Shown: positions 18,385 to 30,185 of the stretch, one piece after another
How the letters are laid out: each line of letters starts with the position of its first letter
How positions within the stretch are numbered: position 1 is the first letter of the stretch
From: Ectocarpus siliculosus
Lineage: Eukaryota; Sar; Phaeophyceae; Ectocarpales; Ectocarpaceae
NCBI GenBank assembly: GCA_000310025.1
Contig: FN648615.1
Location: 41,297-105,296 of the forward strand
DNA: 64,000 nucleotides
Reading direction: 5' to 3'
Translations under genes and position numbers: made by a program
Notes under the pieces: generated by a model
Told to the model about the DNA's origin: nothing
What the model saw: only the letters and a program-made list of their open reading frames with translations
The model's database searches: none

Positions 18385-18652
18385 TGTAGTGGTATGCACG
18401 CGTGATGAAGTCTGGTTGACCCGTGAAGAAGAACTCACTTGTTGTTACTCTTGTAGAACAGCAGCAGCAGTAGCTGTTGCCTTGGGTATCGGTAGGAATG
18501 ACACCAAGGGGCACAGGATCCTCTGCACAAGCAGGGGCTACTAGATCATGTCCCCTACTTTTTATCCTTCCGCGGAGAGTTACATCTCTCCGCGCCTTCT
18601 AGAAGGAACCAAGCTCTTCTATGTTCCGTCTACATATCTGAATCCTATAACA
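18385..18652 (-). repeat. 5' LTR
   Basis: 268 bp, the same as 4479-4746 by eye. It should drive transcription towards lower coordinates. It is followed on the plus strand by GTTG, the target duplication. Confidence 0.95.
18557..18566 (-). promoter_or_regulatory. TATA-like box in the 5' LTR
   Basis: The minus strand reads GATAAAAAGT, the only TATA-like motif seen in the LTR. It lies about 170 bp before the inner LTR end and is absent from the deleted LTR at 1413-1568. Confidence 0.4.
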
Positions 18653-18740
18653 GTTGGGAGAGGCAAGGAAGTGGTGAAGAATTTCGGCACTCGACGAGCG
18701 CGCGGTCCCGTCGGGGGTGAAAGGGAAATGTCAGTCCTGA
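18653..18740 (+). repeat. Dispersed repeat R1, right half
   Basis: GTTGGGAGAGGCAAGG through ATGTCAGTCC continues the R1 copy that starts at 4333. The same text is unbroken at 29517-29600. It fixes both ends of the retrotransposon. Confidence 0.9.
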
Positions 18741-18819
18741 AAGGTAAACTACGCGGGGTGCAGTAAGCACGTTCTGGACGTTACTTGGGGCACTGGGTAG
18801 TCGGCCGTGTTAGGCCGAG

Positions 18820-18912
18820 AGAGAGAGAGAGATTGAGAGAGAGTTGGAGAGAGAGTGGGAGAAGGAAACTTGATTGGAGAGAGACGGTGGTGGTGGTGGA
18901 GAGAGAGAGGAA
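18820..18912 (+). repeat. GA-rich simple repeat
   Basis: Imperfect (GA)n tract with short GGTGGTGGTGG and TTGGA interruptions. No function is seen. Confidence 0.85.
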
Positions 18913-19346
18913 GAAGTGAGCGCAGCACGCACGCAAGCTTCATCGCACCAACCACGCCAAAAGGGGTCCCCGTGACTGCACCGATGGTACCCTGCAACAC
19001 ACGAAATTCCCAACACGTATCCCCCTGGGATCCTCACGACCAGATACTGCTGCGAGTATATCTAACATCCCCCCTGCTCGCAGCAGTTACTCACTGAAAA
19101 CTTCGCGAACACTCGATATCTCAACCAAAATACATCTCTCCAAGAATATATATATGCCATCAAGACTCGACCAGAATAACATAAGAGGGAAAAACAATTC
19201 AAAGGAACATGAATACTGCATCGCGCGTAACAAATGCTTGGCGCGGGAAATGAAAGAAAACGGGAAACAAAACGAGAAACAAAACAAAACCAAAACACAA
19301 CCCATCAAAAAAACAATAAAATGTTCATGCCAAATTCATTGCAAAA

Positions 19347-19625
19347 TCACGGTGAGACTCGAAAGCGTCCTTCGGCAAGCTCTTCGTGAGAAAATCTGCA
19401 CGCTGGTACGGAGACGGCACGTGGATCACCGAAATTTCCTTCCTCTCTACCAGTTCCCTGAGAAAATGGTGCCTTACATCTATGTGCTTCGAGTTCCGAG
19501 TTTGAGATGGGGTTCTGCGCTAGTTGAATCGCCCCCTGGTTGTCCTCGAAGACGGGGATGCACGGCATGCCGACCTGCGGCAACATGAAACGCCAAATAT
19601 CACCCATCCGATATCCACTGCAAAG
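19347..19625 (-). pseudogene. Ty1/copia RNase H remnant
   Basis: The minus strand encodes WRFMLPQVGMPCIPVFEDNQGAIQLAQNP, in which EDNQGAI.LA.NP is a hallmark of copia RNase H. The following residues that should read NSKHIDVRHHF, then SVIHVPSP and ADFLTK, are present but one frame over, so the gene is frameshifted. No integrase or RT was seen beside it, so only the end of a copia pol survives. Confidence 0.8.
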
Positions 19626-19639
19626 GTGTCCCGACGCAG

Positions 19640-19829
19640 CGACTAACGAGGAAGACCTGGCCGACGGGTGCACGGGCGAGATCGTCGAGGACGACCTGAT
19701 CATCAAGGATTGAGACTCCCCGCCGCTGCACTACCAGTGCGCCCGCCGCCTGTGGGACCAGACCATCAACGAGATCCTCAACAAGACCGACGAGCACCGC
19801 GACCTGGGAACTACCCACGCCGACCTCTA
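19640..19829 (+). pseudogene. Unidentified coding-like fragment
   Basis: A GC-rich stretch reads as a plausible protein (DLADGCTGEIVEDDLIIKD, then CARRLWDQTINEIL and TDEHRDLGTTHADL). It is interrupted by one in-frame TGA near 19714 and ends in TAA. The composition differs from the flanks. I do not recognise the family. Confidence 0.3.
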
Positions 19830-21305
19830 AAGTAAGACGCGTGTTTCCATTTCAGAAAAAAGTAAACGTCTCAAGAAATTCAAGGAAGATTGTTGCCACC
19901 TGCAACTGGCTTTCGCCAACTATCAATAGAGTAAAGATGTCACCCCATGTCTGACAATCATCGATGTCGGCTGACGCCAATTCATTGGGTAACTCGTTCA
20001 GCAGCCGCATCTCACAATCGCCAAACACGATCACATACTGCACGTCACAATCCACACCCCCAGCGAGGGTAACACTCCCTCGAGGAACGTACAAACAACT
20101 CCAAATCGACGAACACCTTCAGCTCGTCGAAATACCCAACGAAGATCGCTCACCCAACCCCGAACGACGCCTGAAACTCGAACACCACAAACCTGTCCGG
20201 ATAACGCGCAAGCTGAAATCTTAGCGAAATGTAGACGTCGCAATGCAACACACCACACGACTCAGACCCTGAACTCGATATGATACGTCAACATTTTAGC
20301 CAAATGAGGAATCGTGCACCAAGGTTACCGGCACCCAGTCTAGACAGCCATCGCGGTGATGCTAATAACCAAATCTGCCTTGGAGTGCAAGACATTGACT
20401 CGCAATCATTCGACTTCCCCTCGGCACCTTTTGAGCTAAACACACACGGATTTGGATGATCCACAAAATATCACATGTTCTCACTGCAATGCTCAACTTT
20501 GGAAAGAAGAAAAGGGATTAAATTGTTGTAACAAAGGCAAGTCGTGTATCCATCCTCTCCAATCTATCCCCCACCATCTTATGGCGCTGTTTGAAATTCC
20601 TAAATTCATTAACTTCTGACTAACTTCCACCAATTATTCCAAGAAACGGTGTGATATCACGATAAAACGGGCTTTTCGGATTTACTGCATTAGGCGCAGG
20701 CTGTATTCAAAAAAAGACATGGACTGAACCGCCAGCCCCTTCAATGCTCACCTTGCATGGACGTGCTTACCACGGCATATTCGACCTCCAACAACATTAT
20801 GAGAACTATTCCGTGTCGAAGAAATCATCGCAGCTAGACGAATTTTTGATGCTCAGATAAACATCCACTTTACTAATGCCTCCACATTACCTCCTCCCCA
20901 ACAACCTGTTTCTTCTGCTCTAAATTTACATTATACGGTTATGACACGTACACGCTCTTACATCCATCTCCCCAATAATTGCATTCTGCCGCCAGCGCAG
21001 GTACCCTACCGCCTGCACCATCACCGACATCATCACGGCCATCACCATCACGCTTCAACATTAAGAAGCTCGAGACCTGCGTACAAGGCTGGAAACGAAA
21101 CCATACCTTCCGCAGTGGTAATCGGCAATAACCACCAGGGCCGTAAGGGGCAACGATGACCCGAGGCGGGAGGCGTCAACTCTTTCACCGTCAACTAGCG
21201 GCAACGCCGTCAAACCACTGCGTGCGGTGTTTGTTCTTACTTTGTCTGAATGTTGTTGGTGTTCGGCTCCTTTCACATTGTGAGGGATACCGCATATCGG
21301 CGTCA
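19830..21305. other. No gene recognised
   Basis: Only short reading frames occur on both strands. One plus-strand frame of 86 codons ends at 20224 but shows no known motif. A His-rich run (CATCACGGCCATCACCATCA) at 21029 is a trinucleotide tract. Confidence 0.4.
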
Positions 21306-21462
21306 TTAGAGGGGGACATTAGAGAAGGGCGCGACATTAGAAGAAGTTAGAATATGGCCATTCGAGCGGGACGACACCGAAAAAGTTAGAATAATAGCTC
21401 CAGAACATTAGAGGGGGATATTAGAGAAAGCCGCGACACTGAAGAAGTTTGAATATGAGAGG
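21306..21462 (+). repeat. Diverged direct repeat, two units
   Basis: CATTAGAGGGGGACATTAGAG at 21303 is repeated as CATTAGAGGGGGATATTAGAG near 21410. Both are followed by related CGCGACA-GAAGAAGTT-GAATATG text. The period is about 105 bp. Confidence 0.7.
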
Positions 21463-21469
21463 TAGGCGG

Positions 21470-23864
21470 CGTTACACCAGTACCGTCGAACAGTTGCAGT
21501 GTTCGTTCTTTCTTTGGCCCCTTTGGGGAGGATATTGGCCACAGCAAAGCCACTTAGAGAACGTTGCCTGAGAGTGTTACTACGTTCTTACCGGCGCAAG
21601 AACAGGGAGGCGACCGTAGCCTACATCTCCTTTTCGTCCGCACCGGGCGAAGCTAGACAAAAAATCACGTACACGCGACTCTTTTGGCTTCATGTTACAC
21701 CGGGAACGACACATTTCTCGAATACAACACGAACATCTTCACACCGTTCATTCGGTCACCCTGCGGCTTCATGCCCCTGGTATGCTGTGCACAGCCTTTA
21801 CACCTCCCCTTTAAGCCTAGTACTGAGGACGAGGGCGCCTCTGCGCCCGTAGTCCGGAGCCCTTGTATATATAACATGATGGTGAGGTTGAAGATCTCGC
21901 AGACCTTGGACTCCGATAACCCCCAGAACAGTCTATCCCGGATCAACGTCGTCGGACATGACAGCCGCCACAAGGTCACCACGAGGGCCAGCTGGATAGG
22001 GATCCTCGTCACGCCGAACCCTCCGACGTGGTTTGGCACCTGGAGTGGGGGATGAAATGCCCAGCAGGCGACTTGGCCGGGTTGGACGGTGCCGCCGAGC
22101 GAGCGCGTGACAGGGTCAACGCGGACAAAAATCCGACGGAGTCGAATACATTCGATGTGGCAACAACTCTTCCCACGACATAGGTTAGGGTTCCCCTCTT
22201 GACTTGCTGGCCACTCCGAAATCGTGGTGCGGGGGACGACCTGGCTCGTCGAGGAGCGACAAGGATGAGATGCTGCGCGCAAGCGCCAGGTCACGGAAAC
22301 GTAAGCAGGAATTGCGAACGAGGTGCTCTTCCAAGTCGGTCGTGAAAAGGGCACAGGTACGGTAACGACATGGTTTACGAAATTCGTTGCCGGCGGCAAA
22401 GGGAAGAAGCGCGGGCGTGACGCTGACCCCCGAGCACCTCTGACTGCGCGGAGGCATGAGAGGGTGTCGAAGGCGCGACCGCCAGCCTATGCGTTGTACG
22501 CGTCCTGCGAGGTTGATGCGTTTGTGGCAGTAGAAGGGGTGCCTCAGTCGGAAAGTACAGGGAACTCGGAAGTGCAGCAGTGTGCGTAGCTCCGTCAACC
22601 CAGAGGACGCCCAGTTGGCGTGAGAGCCATTGCGAATTTTGTCCCCAAAATGGGCGTTTGGTACAGTGATGTTGCTTGCCTTGAACTTCGCTGCATTTTT
22701 CAGGGCACCTACAGGGGAACTTCGACGTTTATCTCTTACTTACATAGTGTTGTCACCTTAGCCCACACTTTCGTGAGGACGCCTGCAATCCGACATGGTG
22801 GCTTCCTGCGCGTGGTGCATGGTGCTGTGTACACGCCGTAAACACGTGCAACCGTTTCGGCGAATAAACAACGTTGATAACAACAACGGCAGTTGAACGA
22901 ACACACGGGTAGCGCTGGAACTCGTTGCTCTCCTGGAGCCTTTGCCCTCAGCATACATACAATCTTGAGCTATTTTTTCTTGCGGCGGAGCACGCGATAA
23001 GAACTCGGTCTCAGAAATATTGTGGGGTTGTGACCTATAAGAACAAAGCTTATGGGAGAATTTGAGTCAACCTCATAAGAACTTGGAGTTAACCATTGGA
23101 TGTTCCTGGGCATGTTTTATCTTTCGTTCTCCAGCGATGACGTCGTTTGCCTTGTCGGTAACAATACCATACACTCAGTTGTACTAGTACGGCGACACCA
23201 AGTTACACATATTGGGTTCGCAGAGGACGTTCAAGGAAGATAATACGTAGGTGCTGGTGGTGATGGTATCCTATCCTCGGCATATTCATATTCAAGTCAT
23301 GACACAATACGAAGAACATCTTCCCCTGCGGGAATATGTTGCATTTGTTATTGTCTTCATCCTCCCTGCTGGTAGCAGTTAGTGGGACAACCACCACTGG
23401 ACGCACTTGAGACCAACCGAAGCGAATCAGCGACCTCAGACCTGGAACGTAATGCAAGAATATTATTGGAATTTTGAACGTCGGGACTGCTGCTGCTGTG
23501 GGAAGGGGCAACGGTCTAGGGCTGCGAAATCAATATCGAGACACCCTTCCCGCGGCTACGTTTCTGCTTCAAGCAGCCTCTGGTTCACCCCCAAGACACT
23601 TTGCGATATAGTTGCCACAAAGGGCTGTCCTTGGTGGACAAGTCTACAGATGCAAATGCCGCGTGAACCAGTGATCAAGTATGTGTTGAAAATGAGTAAT
23701 TTAGGTGAGAATTGACGATGTCATGCCTTGCCAGCAAGGGTTCCAGCACGGTTGCCAACAAATGCGACTCTACCTTTCGATCCCTGGGTGAAAATGTTGA
23801 ACCCCAGGGAGACCCCCTGGGCACCCCCGGCGAGCCCTGGGAATGTGGGATGGCCCCTTGATGA
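21470..23864. other. No gene recognised; TAAGAAC motif cluster
   Basis: A minus-strand frame of 234 codons at 21695-22399 has no motif that I recognise. Around 22993-23085 TAAGAAC occurs three times within 100 bp, the same motif that is clustered at the ends of the TA-target transposon family described below. It may be a relic of that family. Confidence 0.35.
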
Positions 23865-24150
23865 CCTAACCCTAACCCTCAACTTCCAGGGAGACGGAGA
23901 GCTAGATTGGGATGGACGCGTTCTCCCTGACCTCACGTTTTGGCAGATGGACGTCGTGGTGGACGGGCTGGACGTTGAGAATTCGGCGTTGACCGACCTT
24001 CTCGGTGAGACGGCCCGCCCGGTGTACGACGAGAATAGGAACGAGGTTACGGCAGGGTTAAAGGCTTTCCGTGACACCGGTGAGGACTACCGCGTGTCCA
24101 GCGCTCTGGGCGTCCACTTTCCCCTTCTCGACAAAAAGGAAAGGGTGTAG
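23865..24150 (+). pseudogene. Fragment of a GDPH-domain secreted protein gene
   Basis: Encodes QGDGELDWDGRVLPDL, FWQMDVVVDGLDVEN, DLLGETARPVYDEN and EDYRVSSALGVHFPLLD. These match the last third of the gene at 25288-27796, which lies in the opposite orientation. The match begins right after CCTAACCCTAACCCT, a telomere-like tract, and nothing of the first two thirds is present. The frame is open to a TAG at 24148. It is a truncated inverted copy, probably not functional. Confidence 0.8.
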
Positions 24151-25287
24151 GGCCACGAGCAAAATCCTGAAGTGCAATATCCTGTCTAGTCTACACGGCG
24201 GTCGGTGTGCTACACTGAGGCTCTGGGAATATTCGTTGATCCTGTCATTGGGGAGTTTTCGAGTCCCCCGTACCTGGGGCTCTCATGAGCTACCTCCATT
24301 ATAGGTGCGCTTAGCACGAAGTTTGGATCTGCGGAAATCTAGTGAGGTATTTGCGTTTATTTTCCTAGTTTAGCGTACCAGCAGTGGCCTTGCCGTACTG
24401 CTGCCAAGAAGAATGGAGAGTGTTGTGCCAGGATCCTGGTAGCAGCACGAGAAACATTCATTTCTTGCTCGCTGCAGTGCCCGACAGAGTGCCCTTCTGA
24501 CGCCGTCTACATGCCAATCGGTGCGGCAGTGGTTGTTGTCCAAGAAACGATAGAAAACATAAAATAGTCATGCAAGCAGTCCCCTTCAGCAACATCTCCT
24601 GAAACATACAAATTCTGCGTCGCCCTTCTCTCACTGGTTTTGGCACAAGACACCAATATCAATACCAATATCAATACGTGAAGAGCCCCCCAGCTGAGCA
24701 CTTCCCCGAAACACGCATGTAGATCTGCCTGCGCTATCTTTCTCTCCGTTTCGATCGACAGAAGATCTCAAAACATCGAAGTGTATGAAACAGCCCCCAA
24801 GCTGAACGATAAGCTGAAACATGCCCTGCATACACAAGAAAAACGTACTTATGCATTCGCTGGTGTTGCGTCTGGAATCATAACACATCTCCTCCCCCTG
24901 ATTCTCGACGCAAAACACAGCAGAACGAAGAAACCCAAATAACGTCATACGATACAAATCCAACTACAACAGAACTCCACGGAAACACTCTGCTCTGCTG
25001 GTACTGCGGCTAGAAACATCTTGAGCTTTGGACACTCATCTGTTGTCTTGAAGAATTGCCGACGAGGTAGAAATGCGGAGATAGAACAGGTACATCGAGA
25101 AATTCCTCAGCCTCACAGCAACTAAATAGAGGGAAAATCTTACACCATAGCAAAACAACTCTTCTCTTGTTTGACATGTCTTGTGACGTGCGAATTCGCT
25201 GTTCGGTCTACCGTACCTCACATGCTACTTCCAGACGTGCCCTCTTGTGACACGTATAGGGTATCGCTGTATATCTTTCCTTGGGTT
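24151..25287. other. No gene recognised
   Basis: Spacer between the two inverted gene copies. A possible further exon of the secreted protein gene might lie here if the GTGAGT donor at 25290-25295 is used, but none was identified. Confidence 0.4.
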
Positions 25288-27796
25288 CTACTCACGGCCC
25301 TCCTCTTTCTCGTCGAGGAGGGCGAAGTGGACGCCAAGAGCGCTACGCACGCGGTAGTCTTCAACGCTGCCACGGAAAGCGTTGAATCCTTCCATTTCCA
25401 CTTGCCCATTCTCGTCGAATACCGGGCGAGCTGTTTCACCGAGGAGGCCGGACAACGCCGGGTTGTCGACGTCCAACCCGTGCATCCCCACATCCATCTG
25501 CCAGAACTCAAGGTCAGGAAGGACACGCCCATCCCAGTCTACCTCGCCGTCGCCCTGGTAGTTGACGCCAGCGTTGAGGCGCACCGTGACAGTGGAAGTC
25601 TCGATCTTGAAGATGGCGTGGGTGGATTGAAGGTCGGCGAGGTCGTTCTCGGTAATGTACTTGGCGCACCACCTGCGCGCCGGCATGTTTTGGTCGTACC
25701 TTAGGATCCAGTCTTCGAGGCTTTCACCTTCAAGGAGCTTGCGCCTGCCGCCAAGCATTTCCTGGTACATGCGGGCCCATATCTTGTGACCGCCGAACTG
25801 CCGGCACTCCACCGGAAGGTTGGATGCAGACACGGAGATAGCACCGTCTGCCACCGGCACGTGCCTGGAGAATCGAAGGAGCTCATCCCCTTCCTGACCG
25901 TCGACAATGATGTGCAGTCCCCCGTTCGCAAGGCAGGGCGAGACGCCTTCAGGACAGCCGCCCGTGTCGATGGTGTAAGGGTCTCCGACCTCGAGGATGA
26001 CAGAGTGCCCTTCTGACAGAACAGCCAGGCCGGTAATCAGCTGGCGGTCGGGGAACTCGTCTGGCAGAGGAGCGGTGACGCGAACGTTGACGTTGAGATC
26101 GGCGTTGTCGTCCTTGATCAGGGAGTACCAGCCGCCGTCAACCCCAGACCAGTTGATTGTCTGGCCACGGAGACCTCTCATGTGGGGGTCGCCCCACATG
26201 TCGTCGTCTAGGTTGGTCGAGGGCACGTTGGAAAGTCGAAGGAGGTACAGCAGTCGTAGCGGAAGCTGGTAAGTGGCACGATAAACAACGCGAACAGGTC
26301 GTGGGCTGCTTCATGTCCGGCGGGGTGCGTCGTCGAACCATGGCACTTACCACGCCGAGGGCATTGTGGACTCAACTCGACGTGGTCATCGTCATCGGCG
26401 AGGCAATTCCTGTCGACAAACGCGAAAGGCCAGCCAAAACTGCATCAGATTTCTCACCGCAGGTTTCATCGTCTCCTTCGTCTTGAAGACGGCGTAAGGA
26501 TGAAAGGCACTCCCCCTCGTCGTTGCATACCATACCGCACGACAACAACGTCGGGCAGCGGCCACCGTGATTAGCTGCTTTGCATGTTCCTAGTATCTTG
26601 CCTATGCCCCACCATCCTCCTGGGTCTCCTCCGTCGCTGCCAATAGGCGAGAAATGAGAACGAACGTCCATTGCCATGTGCGTGAAGTGGACGAAATAGT
26701 GGTTGCTAATAGCAGAGAGAGATCCATGCAATGGACACACAAGGCGAGGCCGAAATAGAACAAGACTATGTGGCAACTTATGCAAGTTGCTGTATTGAAA
26801 TTGATAAGCTATCATACAAAAACAATGTTTTAAAACATAAACATTTTCGTTCCGGCTGGCTACAGACCGATATTTTCGATGGAGGTAGTCGGATGCTTCA
26901 GAAAAGGTCATGAATGGGGTGTATGTTCGAGGTAGTTGTTTAGACCTTAGTTTCTATGGCTCCAGGGTAGAGCATTACTAGTGGCTGGTTGCGTCAAGAT
27001 GGATTCTCAATTCAACCGAGCCTGCGTAATGTTCGTTGTGTGCGCTGGACATATTTGAGGTGGATAGAGAAGCCGGGCACCGTCTCGGAAACTTGTTCAT
27101 ATCAGGCAGTGTTTCAGGGTTACTCGGATCATTTTCCTCAGATTGGTTCAACAGGGTATGGCACAGCAGTACGCCTCAGTCGTGCTACAAGACTCCGCGA
27201 CCCTTTTCACTTTCTTACTACAGTTTTATCACTATTGGAGACTTAGGTTGGGTAGCTTTCCTTGGCCAAAGGCGCGAAGGAACGGTTGGAGTTCGTTTCT
27301 GCGCTCATGCCGCCGTTGGTTCGGGTGAACATATGAAAGGGAATTCACGTCGGACTCATTTCTCCCTGCTTCACCATCCACCACTCACCTTTTCGATTTG
27401 CCGATCTCTTTATCAAGATGTCGCCCTGCCGCACAATGTTGATATCGAACGCCGAACAATACCATGCCTACTGCACCTAAAAAGAAACAATACAAGAATC
27501 GATGCCAAACTCTCGGTGAGCACAGTACACGAGTCTCTCCCCCCCCGGCAGTCAAAATACGCTCACCACATTGGAGGAAATGGAAAGCGGTCAAACGTTG
27601 TAGGAAGCTCCGGACTGATCTGAGGTGACACCTCGTCATGTTTTACAACAATATCCCAGTCTGTCCCTCACCATACCCTGCAGCGGCCGTCGCCAGGGCA
27701 GTCGCTCAATTCGTAGCACGTCCCCCCAGGATACGCAGCATCACTGAAACCCAGCATCAGAACCCCAGTCGTGGTCGTCAGCGAAGCAAATTTCAT
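25288..27796 (-). CDS. Secreted cysteine-rich GDPH-domain protein, three exons
   Basis: Proposed exons are 27677-27796, 26458-26595 and 25288-26207. The ATG at 27796 starts a signal peptide (MKFASLTTTTGVLMLGF, cleavage near SDAAYPGGTC) and a Cys-rich segment (CYELSDCPGDGRC). Exon 2 adds CKAANHGGRCPTLLSC and VCNDEGEC, with donor GCG|GTGAGA. Exon 3 follows a pyrimidine-rich acceptor and joins in frame to give DDMWGDPHMRGLRGQ. GDPH plus GLRGQ resembles the start of von Willebrand D-type domains, and the rest is a large beta-rich-looking domain ending SALGVHFALLDE. The exon 1/2 junction is the least certain. A GTGAGT donor overlaps the final stop, so a fourth exon is possible. Likely a wall or extracellular matrix protein; the function is unknown. 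Confidence 0.7.
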
Positions 27797-27997
27797 CTCT
27801 GCCAATATAGTTGCACGTGAAGGACGCGCCGGGGAGGAAATCATGGCCTTTATCGTTCCCGCGTGGAAATCATATCGTCGGGAAAAACAGGAGCCGCAAA
27901 AGTTGACCCATATTTTTCCGACTCGAGACAAGATAGTCCTGATTAGTGTTGGGTGTCGCATATCGGATGCCAGGATAGACATATAGGTATCGTCGTA

Positions 27998-28140
27998 CTA
28001 GGGTTAAGGATTGGCCCCCCGCCCCCCAATGGGCGGCCACACCAAGATGGATGACGGTGAGGGTTTGCGAGGAAGTTAAGAAAAAGTAAAAGAAGGAAGA
28101 CGACACGTTAGGAGTGGCAAGAAGGGACGGTGAATGGAAA
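27998..28140 (+). repeat. Dispersed repeat R1, diverged copy
   Basis: Begins GTACTAGGGTTAAGGATTGG and CCCCCCAATGGG like the other copies. It then diverges and ends near GAAGGGACGGTGAATGG. It is more decayed than the copies at 4333 and 29376. Confidence 0.75.
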
Positions 28141-28519
28141 ATCAATAAAGACGTGAACATGTTCGCAAAGACTAAGAACGAGAGGGCACAGGATCGATAT
28201 GATAGCGGTCGCCGAGATTGACGGAGCAGAAAATAAGCAGTGATGAAATATCTGTATGAAGTTGCATTTGCGGCGGTCCTGATGGCCACGGGGTATGCAT
28301 TGGGAAGAGACATGTTGAGGAGACATTTATATGGCGGGATCGTACGTCGAGGCATGCACTTGATGAAAGTAAGGAACTCCGAAATATGCAGGATGTAGCG
28401 CGATGGAACAACAGGAGGTTCAGGTTTTCGCAAGGAGCAAATGCCCACCGTGGCAGGGGAAGGTGAAAAATTGTTCGGCATGTAACAATAATCACCGCTA
28501 CCAAAACCATAATGTTCAG

Positions 28520-28752
28520 CCTAGGTACGGGGGGGTGGGAGCAGCAGTGGGGCGTTTGTTGTTGGACACGCTATCCCCCAGCAACCCTTGTTTCTTATCT
28601 ATTGGGGATATCGCACGATCATGTTTCTTATTGGGACGTTTCTTATGTTGTGGCCAAGATCGAGCTGTGTTTCTTAGTCCCTTTTTCGTATTCTTCGAAA
28701 AAGGTTGAGCCATATTTTCTTAACGGAATTTTTCTTACTTGCGGGCCCGCTG
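28520..28752. mobile_element. Fragment of TA-target transposon family
   Basis: The right end reads as reverse complement CAGCGGGCCCGCAAGTAAGA, followed by TA, and has several TTTCTTA motifs. The interior matches the reverse complement of 42660-42790 (ccacaacataagaaacgt, aagaaacatgatc) and part of 43100-43180. The left terminus was not found. It is an internally deleted or truncated relative of the elements at 42653 and 58640. Confidence 0.7.
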
Positions 28753-29375
28753 TAGTTCCTTACCACCAATAATTCCTTCAAAAAGAAAAACAATGAAAAA
28801 CATGTCAGCAGCGTTTCAGAGGTCGGGTCAGAGGGCCGAAATGTTGGATGTGCGACACGTCCGGTAGTTTTGATGACCTGCTGGGCAGCCCATGGGTTGC
28901 CCATGGGCACAATTTTCCGCCCACGGGCCACCCATGTGGAATACCCGAGAAAGAAAAAGGGCGAAAGAGTGTCGAAGCAGTAAGTGGAGGAGTGGTAGAG
29001 TTGTACCGGTAGTAGAAGGCGACGAGCGATAGGCAGGTAGTAGAGGGCGACGAACGATAGGCAGGCATGTAGGTGTGGTCCCCTTGGTATTGATGTGTTT
29101 TTTTCGTCAATTCACGTATAGGACAACAGCAACACTTCGGCGTGCTGTGGGCTGGCGAATGCGCGTACGTATCCCTATTGTAACTTGGACATTTCAATAT
29201 AAACACTACTCCCTCCGCTCGGAAATACGAGGAAGGCCGGTTTAGACAATATAGAGAAGGTCGACACAGTATTCCCTCCAAGACTTGTACACACAAGGTC
29301 ATGAATTTCATTCCCACTCAGAACACATTTGTTTTCCGAGAATACATCGATTTTCTGAATAAATTAATAAATTAT
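28753..29375. other. No gene recognised
   Basis: A short palindromic run GCAGCCCATGGGTTGCCCATGG lies near 28885. A duplicated ggcaggtagtagagggcgacga motif lies near 29030. No coding frame is supported. Confidence 0.4.
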
Positions 29376-29600
29376 ACTAGGGTTAAGGCTTGGTCCCCCG
29401 CCCCCCAATGGGGCTGGGGGCCAACATCCAGGACGGATGGTGGTGAGTGTCCGGGAGGAAGGAAAGAAGAAGAAGAAGGGAAGAAGATTTGTTTGGGGCG
29501 GGAAGAAGGGACGGTGTTGGGAGAGGCAAGGACGTGGTGAAGAATTTCGGCACTCGACGAGCGCGCGGTCCCGTCGGGGGTGAAAGGGAAATGTCAGTCC
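29376..29600 (+). repeat. Dispersed repeat R1, intact copy and empty site
   Basis: About 225 bp from CTAGGGTTAAGG to ATGTCAGTCC. A perfect hairpin (TTGGTCCCCC pairing with GGGGGCCAA) lies at its start. At 29517 it reads ACGGTGTTGGGAGAGG, exactly the sequence expected before the retrotransposon entered the copy at 4333. Confidence 0.85.
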
Positions 29601-29802
29601 GTAGTCTTGTCTCTATCGGAATCGAAAAGCCGAAAAATCGAGGTATACATTATGTACATAACGATGGAGAAGGCCGACGAGGAAGGTACGAAGAGAGGAA
29701 ATTGCACCCCACGTTAGAAGTTCGAGGTCGGTGTGAAAACCGCCGCAAGGAAGGAGTGCGAGGGAAAAAAAAAAAAAAGGAGACGTCGACGTTTGCGTCG
29801 TG

Positions 29803-30185
29803 GAACGATCCTTCCATATAACGCAGGTACTCACCAATGCAAGACGGGGAGGTAAAATACCCATCGTCAAAGTCAAAGCGCAGGTCATAACCGCATATGG
29901 CTCATGCGCGGAGAAGTTATCACGGAGAGTTATCAACAAGAAGTTTGAAGGCCGGCTGAGAAGGTTTGAAGACACAAATACTTAGGCGACGATGGCAAGC
30001 GCAACGTCAAACCTTCACAGGAAGAAAAGTGCATACAAAAAAGAAAAGGTCGGATGCCGACCTATGGCTCTCTCGGAATGAAGGGATTCCCACAATTTCC
30101 AACAGGTAATCCACAAGTACGGACCTATGAAGGTACTGGGTAGAGAGAGATCGGAACGGTTTTTAATATGAAGACACAACAACAA
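29803..30185 (+). repeat. Dispersed repeat R2, copy 2 (uninterrupted)
   Basis: Matches 1574-1634 plus 2564-2905. It has no counterpart of 1635-2563, which shows that the latter is an insertion. It ends in a CAACAACAAC tail. Confidence 0.8.

Larger units (their letters stand above)
4479..18652 (-). mobile_element. Complete Ty3/gypsy chromovirus-like retrotransposon with NADAR domain
   Basis: A 14.17-kb element on the minus strand. It has 268-bp LTRs at both ends (TG...CA termini, no differences seen by eye), a candidate primer site beside the 5' LTR, gag, and pol in the order NADAR, protease, RT, RNase H, integrase, chromodomain. The order RT-RNase H-integrase and the C-terminal chromodomain place it among Ty3/gypsy chromoviruses. 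The target duplication is GTTG (4475-4478 and 18653-18656). The empty site is preserved in the other R1 copy near 29517. The matching LTRs imply recent insertion. Pol is interrupted by two apparent +1 shifts (near 11409 and 6773) and separated from gag by an in-frame TGA. Confidence 0.95.

Noticed and set aside
13066-18438. Gag start in the LTR at 18438
   Set aside because: The codon there is GTG and lies within the LTR, before the primer site. The first ATG in frame is at 18249.
21695-22399. 234-codon minus-strand ORF
   Set aside because: No recognised domain, and composition like the flanks. Not supported as a gene from sequence alone.
27036-27623. 195-codon plus-strand ORF
   Set aside because: It lies inside an intron of the secreted protein gene, with no motif and no codon pattern of a gene.
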